Origin: Parapedobacter tibetensis
GTDB lineage: Bacteria; Bacteroidota; Bacteroidia; Sphingobacteriales; Sphingobacteriaceae
Direction of reading: 5' to 3'
NCBI RefSeq assembly: GCF_024643205.1
Contig: NZ_JAMKQJ010000014.1
Location: forward strand, 114,570-178,569
Length of the DNA: 64,000 nt
In this document: positions 25,659-32,470 of the stretch, one piece after another
Layout: the number at the start of each line of letters is the position of its first letter
How positions within the stretch are numbered: the first letter of the stretch is position 1
Notes under the pieces: model-generated
Database searches by the model: none
The model's input: only the letters and a program-made list of their open reading frames with translations
Told to the model about the DNA's origin: nothing
Position numbers and translations under genes: made by a program

Positions 25659-26426
25659 TTAGCCCACATCCACCCCAATTACTTCAAACACATTCCTGCT
25701 TTGCTCCATAATCGGCACCGGATAGCCGCCCAACAGCTTGTAAAACGACATACCGAAACAAACAATCACTGGATCGGAGGATGCCTCCGGCAATTCCAAC
25801 CGGAAGGTCTGCGCTGGGATGGCCTGATGGCCCAACGGTATCAATTCTTGGTGTTGTACCGCAAATGGCAGCCAATCGTGGTTTTCATTGAACGATAGTG
25901 CAGCGGCGTGAAAACTGCATAGCTCGGCATCCTTGGGTACAGCCATCGCTGCATTCGGATAGACTTCTGGCAGGATGATTACTACCTGCCCCATGTCATG
26001 CTGATAGGTATAACGCGGCGGCATGAACAGCACATCTTTCAATGCCGCAACCGCATTGAAGCTAAACCCATAAAGCAGAGGGAGATTTCCGGGCAATACC
26101 TTGCGGTTTCCACGGTCGTGCCTGGCATCAGCCCTAACAATGGAAGTCATCCGTGGTGTCAGTCTATTCACTAACGTGTTATCCTCGAATAGCTTGTAGC
26201 GCTCGCCCAACACCCGTTTTACCGTCAGACGAATCTGCTTCGCCGCACTGCTGGCACGACCGAACTCCGTGTTATTTTCACGGGTTCTCGCAAAACGTGG
26301 ATCCTTAGCGATGCGTGCCTTGCTGACTCCTGAATGCTGCCTGACTTGTGGTTTACCGTTGCTTTGGTAGAAGGTCAAATTCCCAATTTTTCCTTCCAGT
26401 GTGATTGAACTTTTCTGAATGGCCAT
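25659..26426 (-). CDS. Conserved hypothetical protein (Bacteroidota family, MAIQKSSITLEGKIGNLTFYQ type)
   Basis: 255 residues with no signal peptide or membrane segment. It resembles a family of Bacteroidota hypothetical proteins known by an N-terminal LEGKIGNLTFYQSNGKPQVR strand pair, a basic KDPRFARTRENNTEFGRASSAAKQIR segment and a predicted beta-rich C-terminal half. No function is established and no catalytic motif is visible. It is convergent with the toxin gene, 41 bp apart. The basic N-terminal third might bind nucleic acid; this is speculation. Confidence 0.75.
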   Translation of the reverse strand: MAIQKSSITLEGKIGNLTFYQSNGKPQVRQHSGVSKARIAKDPRFARTRENNTEFGRASSAAKQIRLTVKRVLGERYKLFEDNTLVNRLTPRMTSIVRADARHDRGNRKVLPGNLPLLYGFSFNAVAALKDVLFMPPRYTYQHDMGQVVIILPEVYPNAAMAVPKDAELCSFHAAALSFNENHDWLPFAVQHQELIPLGHQAIPAQTFRLELPEASSDPVIVCFGMSFYKLLGGYPVPIMEQSRNVFEVIGVDVG

Positions 26427-26754
26427 GGTTTATGGCGTAAATGATTAGTACAAAGTTACGGAAAACCCGTGGATTATCCAATCATTGGTTACGGATTCCT
26501 TGTGTATTACTCAGCGATTCGTCATATAGAAAAAGGTAAATTAAAGGTGGATTATATGTGGGTAATACGTGGATAAACCGTGGCTAATGGGTAGATGATA
26601 CATAAGTAAAACAGGTAGCGGTCTTGTCCTGAATAGCTATACACAACTTGATTCACCCGAAAATCCCCCTGACAATGATTTGAGACAATTCCGATATGTA
26701 AGCAACATGTGTACACGGTAAGTCCACGTTTGACAGCCTTTTTTCACTTTTTTC
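26427..26754. other. Non-coding stretch upstream of the aromatic leader
   Basis: About 330 bp without a credible gene. It contains degenerate GTGGATA/GTGGGTAAT-type direct repeats (about 26550-26600) and a palindrome ATGTGTACACGGT near 26706. A segment CTTGTCCTGAATAGCTATACAC (about 26622-26643) vaguely resembles insertion-sequence ends. None is firm. Confidence 0.4.
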
Positions 26755-26784
26755 TTGATAATAAAAAAATCTTACGTACATTTG
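26755..26784 (+). promoter_or_regulatory. Promoter of the aromatic amino acid operon
   Basis: TTG (26755-26757), 19-bp spacer, TACATTTG (26777-26784). This is an exact match to the Bacteroidetes housekeeping promoter. Transcription should start about 7 bp later, leaving only a dozen bases before the leader-peptide ATG at 26803. Confidence 0.78.
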
Positions 26785-26802
26785 GCACATCAAAAATTGA
26801 AA

Positions 26803-26871
26803 ATGATATCACACAATAATGCATATTGGTTTTTTGGCTACTTTTATTTTAGTGATAAAAGCCGGGATTGA
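26803..26871 (+). CDS. Aromatic leader peptide (attenuator uORF)
   Basis: A 22-codon open frame encodes MISHNNAYWFFGYFYFSDKS followed by RD and TGA. Residues 8-16 contain 3 Tyr, 1 Trp and 4 Phe with one Gly, a density that is very unlikely by chance. The start lies just after a consensus promoter and the stop lies inside the antiterminator arm. Its role would be that of pheL or trpL: the ribosome stalls at the aromatic codons when charged tRNA-Phe, tRNA-Tyr or tRNA-Trp is scarce and so lets the downstream operon be transcribed. Recognition rests on composition and architecture, not on similarity to a known leader. Confidence 0.88.
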   Translation: MISHNNAYWFFGYFYFSDKSRD

Positions 26872-26941
26872 TATGCATTAACAACGTATAAAAATACAAA
26901 GTGTAGCATGGTCCCGGCAAATAAAGCCGGGACTTTTTTTT
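26841..26941 (+). promoter_or_regulatory. Transcription attenuator: pause hairpin, antiterminator and terminator
   Basis: Three competing stems are visible. The pause stem is CTTTTAT (26841-26847) with ATAAAAG (26855-26861), inside the aromatic codons. The antiterminator pairs GCCGGGA (26861-26867) with TCCCGGC (26912-26918), extended by ATGC (26873-26876) with GCAT (26906-26909). The terminator is GTCCCGGC (26911-26918) with GCCGGGAC (26926-26933), a 7-nt loop and eight T. Antiterminator and terminator share 26912-26918 and so exclude each other. Stalling in the aromatic codons would melt the pause stem and favour the antiterminator. Confidence 0.85.
26911..26941 (+). terminator. Intrinsic terminator of the aromatic operon leader
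   Basis: Perfect 8-bp stem GTCCCGGC/GCCGGGAC, loop AAATAAA, then TTTTTTTT. It lies 18 bp before the pheA ATG, so it can only serve as a regulated terminator of the operon's own leader. Confidence 0.9.
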
Positions 26942-26959
26942 GACCCATAACTGCAATTG

Positions 26960-27784
26960 ATGAGCATAAAAGTAGCGATACAGGGCACCAAAGCTTCCTT
27001 CCATGAGGAAGCCGCACTGAAATATTTCGGAAATAAGATCGAAACCATTGAATGTGACTCGTTCAAAAAGACCTGTGAAGTATTGAAACAGGGAAAAGCC
27101 GACTACGTAGCAATGGCTATCGAAAATTCCATTGCGGGGAGTCTGCTACCCAATTACAACCTTTTGCGCGACTACCGCTTCCAAATCGTGGGGGAAGTAT
27201 ACCTACACATCCAACTGCATCTCATGGTGCTGCCGGGCGTGAAGCTCCGTGACGTCAAATTTGTGGAATCACACCCCATCGCTATCCAACAATGCAATGA
27301 TTACCTGGAAGAAAATCCCCACATCAAGGTGAGTGAAGGGGAAGATACCGCAGCATGCGCCCGGAAAATCAGCGAACAGCAGTTGAAAGATACCGCCGCC
27401 ATCGCCAACCAGCTTGCCGCCAAATTATATGGGCTGGAAATATTGGAACGCCGTATCGAGACCAACAAGAAGAACTATACGCGGTTTCTTATATTGGCCA
27501 TTGATGCCGAAGAGAAGGGATCCGTAAACAAGGCCTCGTTGTCCTTCCAGACAGGTAATGGTGTAGGCTCACTCTCCACGGTACTGCAATGCTTTGCCGA
27601 GCAACATATCAATCTGAGTAAGATACAGTCGATGCCTGTGCTGGGTAAACGCAATGAATATGAATTTTACGTGGATGTGGAATGGCAAAACCAATCGGAA
27701 TATGATATGGCCATCCGCAAGGTATTGAAACATACCATCAATTTCAATATTATGGGGGAATATGTGAAGAATGATAAGGTTTAG
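26960..27784 (+). CDS. pheA: Prephenate dehydratase
   Basis: 274 residues from the ATG at 26960; a TTG three bases earlier is less likely. The enzyme converts prephenate to phenylpyruvate, the committed step to phenylalanine. The PDT domain covers about residues 1-180, with VAIQGTKASFHEEAA, AIENSIAGSLLPNYNLL, VESHPIAIQQCNDYL and the catalytic TRF motif in NYTRFLIL. A C-terminal ACT domain (about 195-270, SLSTVLQCFAEQHINLSKIQSMP) binds Phe for feedback inhibition; the usual ESRP is replaced by QSMP. There is no fused chorismate mutase, which is supplied by the next gene. Expression is controlled by the attenuator just upstream. Confidence 0.95.
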   Translation: MSIKVAIQGTKASFHEEAALKYFGNKIETIECDSFKKTCEVLKQGKADYVAMAIENSIAGSLLPNYNLLRDYRFQIVGEVYLHIQLHLMVLPGVKLRDVKFVESHPIAIQQCNDYLEENPHIKVSEGEDTAACARKISEQQLKDTAAIANQLAAKLYGLEILERRIETNKKNYTRFLILAIDAEEKGSVNKASLSFQTGNGVGSLSTVLQCFAEQHINLSKIQSMPVLGKRNEYEFYVDVEWQNQSEYDMAIRKVLKHTINFNIMGEYVKNDKV

Positions 27785-27929
27785 TAAGTCGGAAAATTGG
27801 GAAGTCGGAAAAACCGGAAGCTGAACGAAGTGGAGTCCCGATGATAAGCGAAACCCGACGTAGGAGGGTTCATTGATGCCTTTAAAGGCAAACAGGAAAT
27901 CAATAATTAACAAATAAACAAATAAGACA

Positions 27930-29036
27930 ATGAAACAAACGTTAGACATTTTACCGTTAAAATCATGGTTTGATACCGGCAATGAGCCGTTAATCATCGC
28001 CGGGCCTTGTAGCGCCGAAACCGAAGAACAGTTGCTGGCAACCGCCCATCTGCTTGCCAATACAGGGAAAGTATCTGTGCTACGTGCGGGCATTTGGAAA
28101 CCCCGTACCCGCCCGGGTGAATTTGAAGGCGTTGGTAGCGTCGGCCTCCAATGGCTGCGCAGGGCCAAAGAGGAAACCGGGCTACCCATTACGACAGAAG
28201 TAGCCACCGCCAAACATGTGGAGGAAGCTTTAGCCGCAGGTGTCGACATCCTTTGGATAGGTGCCAGATCCACAGCCAACCCCTTCACCGTGCAAGAAAT
28301 CGCCGATGCACTGAAAGGTGTAGACGTGCCTGTATTGGTCAAAAATCCAGTCAATCCGGATCTCTCACTTTGGCTCGGTGCCTTGGAACGTGTAAACCGT
28401 GCCGGCATCCGAAAATTGGCAGCCATCCATCGTGGTTTCTCGTCGTATGAGAAAACGGCTTTCCGTAATGAACCAATGTGGGACCTAGCCATACAATTAA
28501 AAACCCTTGTGCCCGAACTACCCGTTATCAATGACCCAAGCCACATTTGCGGGAATCGGGAACTGATCCCTTACATCGCACAAAAAGCATTCGATATGGA
28601 CATGCAAGGCCTTATCGTTGAATCACATATCGATCCGTCTGTGGCGTGGACCGACGCCAAGCAACAGCTTACACCGCAGGCATTGGCAGATCTCATCAGT
28701 CACCTTGCGCTCCGGCACGCTGAATCAAACGACCCCGTGTTTGAAGATAAATTGGCCGCATTACGGAAGGAAATTGACAAGCTAGACGATAAAGTTATCC
28801 AAGTGCTTGCTGACCGGATGAAAATCGTGGAAAAAATCGGCGAATACAAACGTGACAATAACGTAACCATCCTTCAGGTAAGCCGTTGGGACGAAATCAT
28901 CCACAAACGGAGCAATGTAGCCCAAGCACTCAAATTGGACAAGGAGTTTACGGTGAAGATGTTGGAGTTGATTCATAATGAATCCATCCGCAAGCAAAAT
29001 GAAATCATGAACACCAAACCGGTTGCCGAAGCATAA
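27930..29036 (+). CDS. aroF: Bifunctional DAHP synthase / chorismate mutase
   Basis: 368 residues. The N-terminal domain (about 1-260) is a DAHP synthase of the AroA(G)/KDOP-like type, with LIIAGPCSAETEEQLL, RAGIWKPRTRPGEFEG, ITTEVATAKHVEEAL, LVKNPVNPDLSLWLGA and INDPSHICGNRELIP. The C-terminal domain (about 270-355) is an AroQ-type chorismate mutase (LRKEIDKLDDKVIQVLADRM, VSRWDEIIHKR). The fusion joins the entry step of the shikimate pathway with the branch step to prephenate, and in this family the mutase domain usually also serves allosteric control. The stop overlaps the aroA start (TAATG). A 145-bp gap separates it from pheA. Confidence 0.95.
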   Translation: MKQTLDILPLKSWFDTGNEPLIIAGPCSAETEEQLLATAHLLANTGKVSVLRAGIWKPRTRPGEFEGVGSVGLQWLRRAKEETGLPITTEVATAKHVEEALAAGVDILWIGARSTANPFTVQEIADALKGVDVPVLVKNPVNPDLSLWLGALERVNRAGIRKLAAIHRGFSSYEKTAFRNEPMWDLAIQLKTLVPELPVINDPSHICGNRELIPYIAQKAFDMDMQGLIVESHIDPSVAWTDAKQQLTPQALADLISHLALRHAESNDPVFEDKLAALRKEIDKLDDKVIQVLADRMKIVEKIGEYKRDNNVTILQVSRWDEIIHKRSNVAQALKLDKEFTVKMLELIHNESIRKQNEIMNTKPVAEA

Positions 29037-30283
29037 TGAATACAAACGCTGTAAAGCTTTCTCATTCATCAAAAACCCTGTCGGGCACCGTACAACTCAC
29101 CGGTTCGAAAAGTGAGAGCAACCGTGCCTTGATTATTCAGGCACTAGGTAATGGAACGGTACATATCGACAACCTGTCTTCAGCGGCCGATACGGTAACC
29201 CTACGGCAGGCACTGGAAACCATAGCGGCTTCCGATGCCGAAGAAACCGTTATTGATATCGGACCAGCTGGCACAGCCATGCGGTTTTTGACTGCCTACC
29301 TAACCACCGCTAAAGGCAACTACGTGCTTACCGGAAGCAAACGGATGAAGCAGCGCCCCATTGGCATTTTAGTGGATGCACTGAAAACATTAGGTGCCGA
29401 CATCCGGTATGCCGAGGAGATCGGTTATCCTCCGCTCGCCATCAATGGTGGATTTATGCAGAAAACACCCGAAGTACGGGTTCAGGGCAATGTGAGTAGT
29501 CAATATTTGTCGGCATTGCTGCTTATCGCTCCTTCCTTGCCCCACGGACTCCGCTTGAAAATCGAGGGAGAGCTTACTTCTCGTCCGTACCTCAGCATGA
29601 CCCTCAATATGCTCCTCCAAGCAGGCGTCGATCACGAATGGAGCGGGGATACCATCCACATTGCTCCCCAACAAACCCAGCCCAGTACATTGGCCATAGA
29701 ACCCGATTGGAGTGCCGCGTCTTATTGGTACGCCATGGTCGCCTTGTCTGCCTCGGGCAACATTTTCCTTCCTGAACTAAAACGAAATAGTTTACAGGGC
29801 GATATGGCCATTGTAGACATCATGGTGCACTTTGGCGTGGCTTCGTCCTTTGAAAATGGCGGCTTGCGCATCCAAAAGACAACCACCCATTCAGACAAAA
29901 CGCTATTCGATTTCAAAGCATGTCCGGATTTGGCCCAAACTGCTATCGTGTGTGCCGCCGCCCTGAAGCGCGACCTATCTTTTACTGGGCTTCAAACACT
30001 CAAGATCAAGGAGACCGACCGGATTGCGGCCCTGCAAAATGAACTGGTGAAATTTGGTGTAAAGCTTGTGGAGGATGGAGAAATTTGCCATCTCGATACC
30101 GCGGGCTTATACCAACCGGAACATCTTGTCATTGATACCTATGAAGACCATCGGATGGCCATGGCCTTTGCCCCATTGGCGCTGATGTTTGATCCTGTAC
30201 AGATCAATGAACCCGAAGTGGTGGAAAAATCCTATCCCGATTTCTGGAAACATTTGAAACAACAGGGATTTATTATATCTTAG
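29036..30283 (+). CDS. aroA: 3-phosphoshikimate 1-carboxyvinyltransferase (EPSP synthase)
   Basis: 415 residues. Family blocks present are LTGSKSESNRALIIQAL at the N-terminus, IGPAGTAMRFLTAYL (the glyphosate/PEP-site loop), SKRMKQRPIGILVDAL, QGNVSSQYLSALLL and the C-terminal IKETDRIAALQNELVKFG with EDHRMAMAFAPLAL. The enzyme transfers enolpyruvate from PEP to shikimate-3-phosphate. In the AGTAMRPL motif of E. coli AroA the proline is Phe here (AGTAMRFL). It is translationally coupled to the DAHP synthase gene. Confidence 0.95.
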   Translation: MNTNAVKLSHSSKTLSGTVQLTGSKSESNRALIIQALGNGTVHIDNLSSAADTVTLRQALETIAASDAEETVIDIGPAGTAMRFLTAYLTTAKGNYVLTGSKRMKQRPIGILVDALKTLGADIRYAEEIGYPPLAINGGFMQKTPEVRVQGNVSSQYLSALLLIAPSLPHGLRLKIEGELTSRPYLSMTLNMLLQAGVDHEWSGDTIHIAPQQTQPSTLAIEPDWSAASYWYAMVALSASGNIFLPELKRNSLQGDMAIVDIMVHFGVASSFENGGLRIQKTTTHSDKTLFDFKACPDLAQTAIVCAAALKRDLSFTGLQTLKIKETDRIAALQNELVKFGVKLVEDGEICHLDTAGLYQPEHLVIDTYEDHRMAMAFAPLALMFDPVQINEPEVVEKSYPDFWKHLKQQGFIIS

Positions 30284-30307
30284 CTGCAAGTTGGGCAGTT
30301 GGAACGC

Positions 30308-30371
30308 TGATGACGCGGATTTACACAGGTTGTTAATCATTTATCCGTGTCGTCCGTGTTCAATTTTTGTG
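30308..30371 (+). repeat. Dispersed GCGGAT/ATCCGTGT-type intergenic repeat, copy 1
   Basis: Contains TGATGACGCGGATTTACACA and TTATCCGTGTCGTCCGTGTT followed by CAATTTTTG. It resembles the copy at 32436-32470. Similar ATCCGTGTCATCCGTGTTC strings are known intergenic repeats in Bacteroidota. The 175-bp gap between aroA and aroC consists mainly of this and purine-rich sequence. Confidence 0.55.
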
Positions 30372-30458
30372 GGAAAGAAGTCTAGACGTTAGCGAGACAG
30401 AGAAGAAGAAACTTCTATGAAAAAATTGTACATCTAAAATCTACATTCTAAAATACAC

Positions 30459-31562
30459 ATGGCAGGAAACTCATTTGGAGATGTATTCCGTATAACTACG
30501 TTTGGCGAATCGCATGGTGAGGCAATCGGCGTGATCATTGATGGATGTCCACCAAATATTGATATCGATGAAACGTTTATCCAATCCGAACTGGATAAAC
30601 GTCGCCCCGGGCAGTCAAAAATCACTACCCAGCGCAAGGAGAGCGATACCGCGAAAATCCTTTCAGGTGTATTTGAAGGAAAAACCACGGGCACACCATT
30701 GGCGATGCTCATCCCCAACGAAGACCAACGTTCGAAAGATTATTCCCATATCAAGGACAAATACCGCCCCTCGCATGCCGACTATACCTATGAGGTAAAA
30801 TATGGCATACGCGATTACCGTGGAGGGGGGCGCTCATCAGCACGCGAAACCGCTGCCCGTGTGGCCGCAGGTGCCGTAGCCAAAAGTTTTCTCTCGCAAT
30901 TCGGCATACGGATTTTTGCCCATGTGTCCGGTGTAGGAAAGATAGAGGCACCCAACTTGGTGTCGCATGATATTGACGAACTGACGCAAATCCGCGAAAG
31001 TAATATCGTGCGTTGTGCCGATCCGGCCACGGCCAATGAAATGATTGCCTTCATCGATGCCATACGTAAAGCCGGGGATACCGTGGGTGGACGCATCAGC
31101 ACCGTGATACAGCATGTACCGGTAGGGCTTGGTGAACCCGTGTTTGATAAATTGCATGCCGATTTGGCAAAAGCTATGATGAGCATCAACGCCGTGCATG
31201 GATTTGAATACGGCTCCGGCTTCGCAGGCTCGGAAATGCAAGGATCTGAGCACAACGACCTATTTACCAATCCTGAAAATGATGCCGAAAAGCTGAAGAC
31301 CTTAACCAACTTCTCAGGAGGCATCCAAGGGGGCATTTCCAACGGCATGGAAATCACGTTCCGTACGGCATTCAAACCTGTAGCCACCATCATGCGCGCT
31401 CAGCAAACCATCAGCCGGGAGGGTGAAACTACCGAGATCACCGGAAAAGGAAGACATGATCCTTGTGTGGTACCCCGCGCAGTTATTATTATAGAAGCCA
31501 TGGCGGCGTTGGTCCTCGCTGATCATTTACTTAAAAACCAGATTTACGATGCAGCAAGATAA
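30459..31562 (+). CDS. aroC: Chorismate synthase
   Basis: 367 residues, close to the usual family length. Signatures seen are GESHGEAIGVIIDGCPPNI at the N-terminus (FMN-site His), GRSSARETAARVAAGAVAK, IGGQHDP-like GSEHNDLF, GIQGGISNGMEI and the C-terminal KGRHDPCVVPRAVIIIEAMAA. The enzyme uses reduced FMN to make chorismate from EPSP, the common precursor of Phe, Tyr, Trp and folate. It follows aroA by 175 bp and may belong to the attenuated operon, although the gap could hold a separate promoter. Confidence 0.96.
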   Translation: MAGNSFGDVFRITTFGESHGEAIGVIIDGCPPNIDIDETFIQSELDKRRPGQSKITTQRKESDTAKILSGVFEGKTTGTPLAMLIPNEDQRSKDYSHIKDKYRPSHADYTYEVKYGIRDYRGGGRSSARETAARVAAGAVAKSFLSQFGIRIFAHVSGVGKIEAPNLVSHDIDELTQIRESNIVRCADPATANEMIAFIDAIRKAGDTVGGRISTVIQHVPVGLGEPVFDKLHADLAKAMMSINAVHGFEYGSGFAGSEMQGSEHNDLFTNPENDAEKLKTLTNFSGGIQGGISNGMEITFRTAFKPVATIMRAQQTISREGETTEITGKGRHDPCVVPRAVIIIEAMAALVLADHLLKNQIYDAAR

Positions 31563-32409
31563 CAGCCCGTATGTGATGGCTGCTGATGTGGGAGGTACCC
31601 ATATTACTGCGGCTGTCATCCATACACAAGATTGGTCAATCTTACCTCATAGTATTGTCAGGCATCGGGTAAATTCAGCAGCTTCTGCTAAATCGATTTT
31701 ATATACTTGGACGGAAGCACTGACCGCTTCCTTCAAGGACATATCAGCCAAGCATTTACCTGTCGGCATTGCCATGCCTGGCCCGTTTGACTATGATAAT
31801 GGCATATCATTAATTCACAATCAGGATAAATACGATGCATTATACCAAGTGAATATTAAGCAGGAATTGGCTTCCATGTTGTCCACAGAACCAGCGAATA
31901 TCCGTTTCATCAATGATGCTGCGGCATTCCTCCAAGGCGAAGTTTTCGCAGGGGGCCATGATGATCATCAAAAGATCTTAGGAATCACGCTGGGTACCGG
32001 TTTGGGAAGCGCCATATGGGAACAAGGGGGAAATGCGGTAGACGCCGATTTATGGGACACACCATACCAAGATAGCATCATGGAGGAATACTTGGTAACC
32101 CGATGGTTTGTCCGAAGGGCAGCGCAAAATAACATGAAAGTGACCGGACTCCGCGAGCTGCTTCAACTACGGGGCCAGCATCCTTTTGTAGCGGACATAT
32201 TGGCCGAGTACAGCCATCACCTGACCAACTTCATCCAATTCTTCGGCGAAAGGGAAGGAACGAACAGGTTCATCATAGGTGGTAATATCTCCAAGGCTTG
32301 GGACATTTTCCATAGTTTCAATTCCAAAGCATTAGACCGCTTCGACATCCATATCAGCCAACTGGGCGAACATGCAGCATTGATTGGCGCTGCATCAGTA
32401 TTTGTTTAA
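31549..32409 (+). CDS. ROK family sugar kinase-like protein
   Basis: 286 residues. The phosphate-1 motif MAADVGGTHITAAVI, the catalytic Asp in RFINDAAAFLQGE (about residue 125) and the GITLGTGLGSAIW loop mark the ROK/hexokinase actin-like fold. A C-terminal IGGNISKAW adenosine-type motif is also present. The usual ROK zinc-binding CxCGxxGC motif is absent, and the region after GTGLGSA is replaced by DADLWDTPYQDSIMEEYL. It may be a glucokinase-type ROK lacking zinc or have another sugar substrate. The start overlaps aroC by 14 bp, so it is translated from the same transcript, an unusual partner for shikimate genes. Confidence 0.85.
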   Translation: MQQDNSPYVMAADVGGTHITAAVIHTQDWSILPHSIVRHRVNSAASAKSILYTWTEALTASFKDISAKHLPVGIAMPGPFDYDNGISLIHNQDKYDALYQVNIKQELASMLSTEPANIRFINDAAAFLQGEVFAGGHDDHQKILGITLGTGLGSAIWEQGGNAVDADLWDTPYQDSIMEEYLVTRWFVRRAAQNNMKVTGLRELLQLRGQHPFVADILAEYSHHLTNFIQFFGEREGTNRFIIGGNISKAWDIFHSFNSKALDRFDIHISQLGEHAALIGAASVFV

Positions 32410-32435
32410 TATCCTTAATGAGTGTCCGTCTTTGT

Positions 32436-32470
32436 AAATCCGCAATACCCGCGTCATCCGCGTTCTATTT
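32436..32470 (+). repeat. Dispersed ATCCGCGTCATCCGCGTTC-type intergenic repeat, copy 2
   Basis: AAATCCGCAATACCCGCGTC and then ATCCGCGTTCTATTTTTAG sit in the short convergent gap between the ROK gene and the E1 gene. It is in the same orientation as the copy at 30308-30371. Confidence 0.55.

Noticed and set aside
27569..28546. 325-residue open frame on the minus strand
   Set aside because: It lies antisense to prephenate dehydratase and DAHP synthase, both unmistakable. The composition (Ser/Arg/Ala-rich, no domain) is that of a shadow frame.
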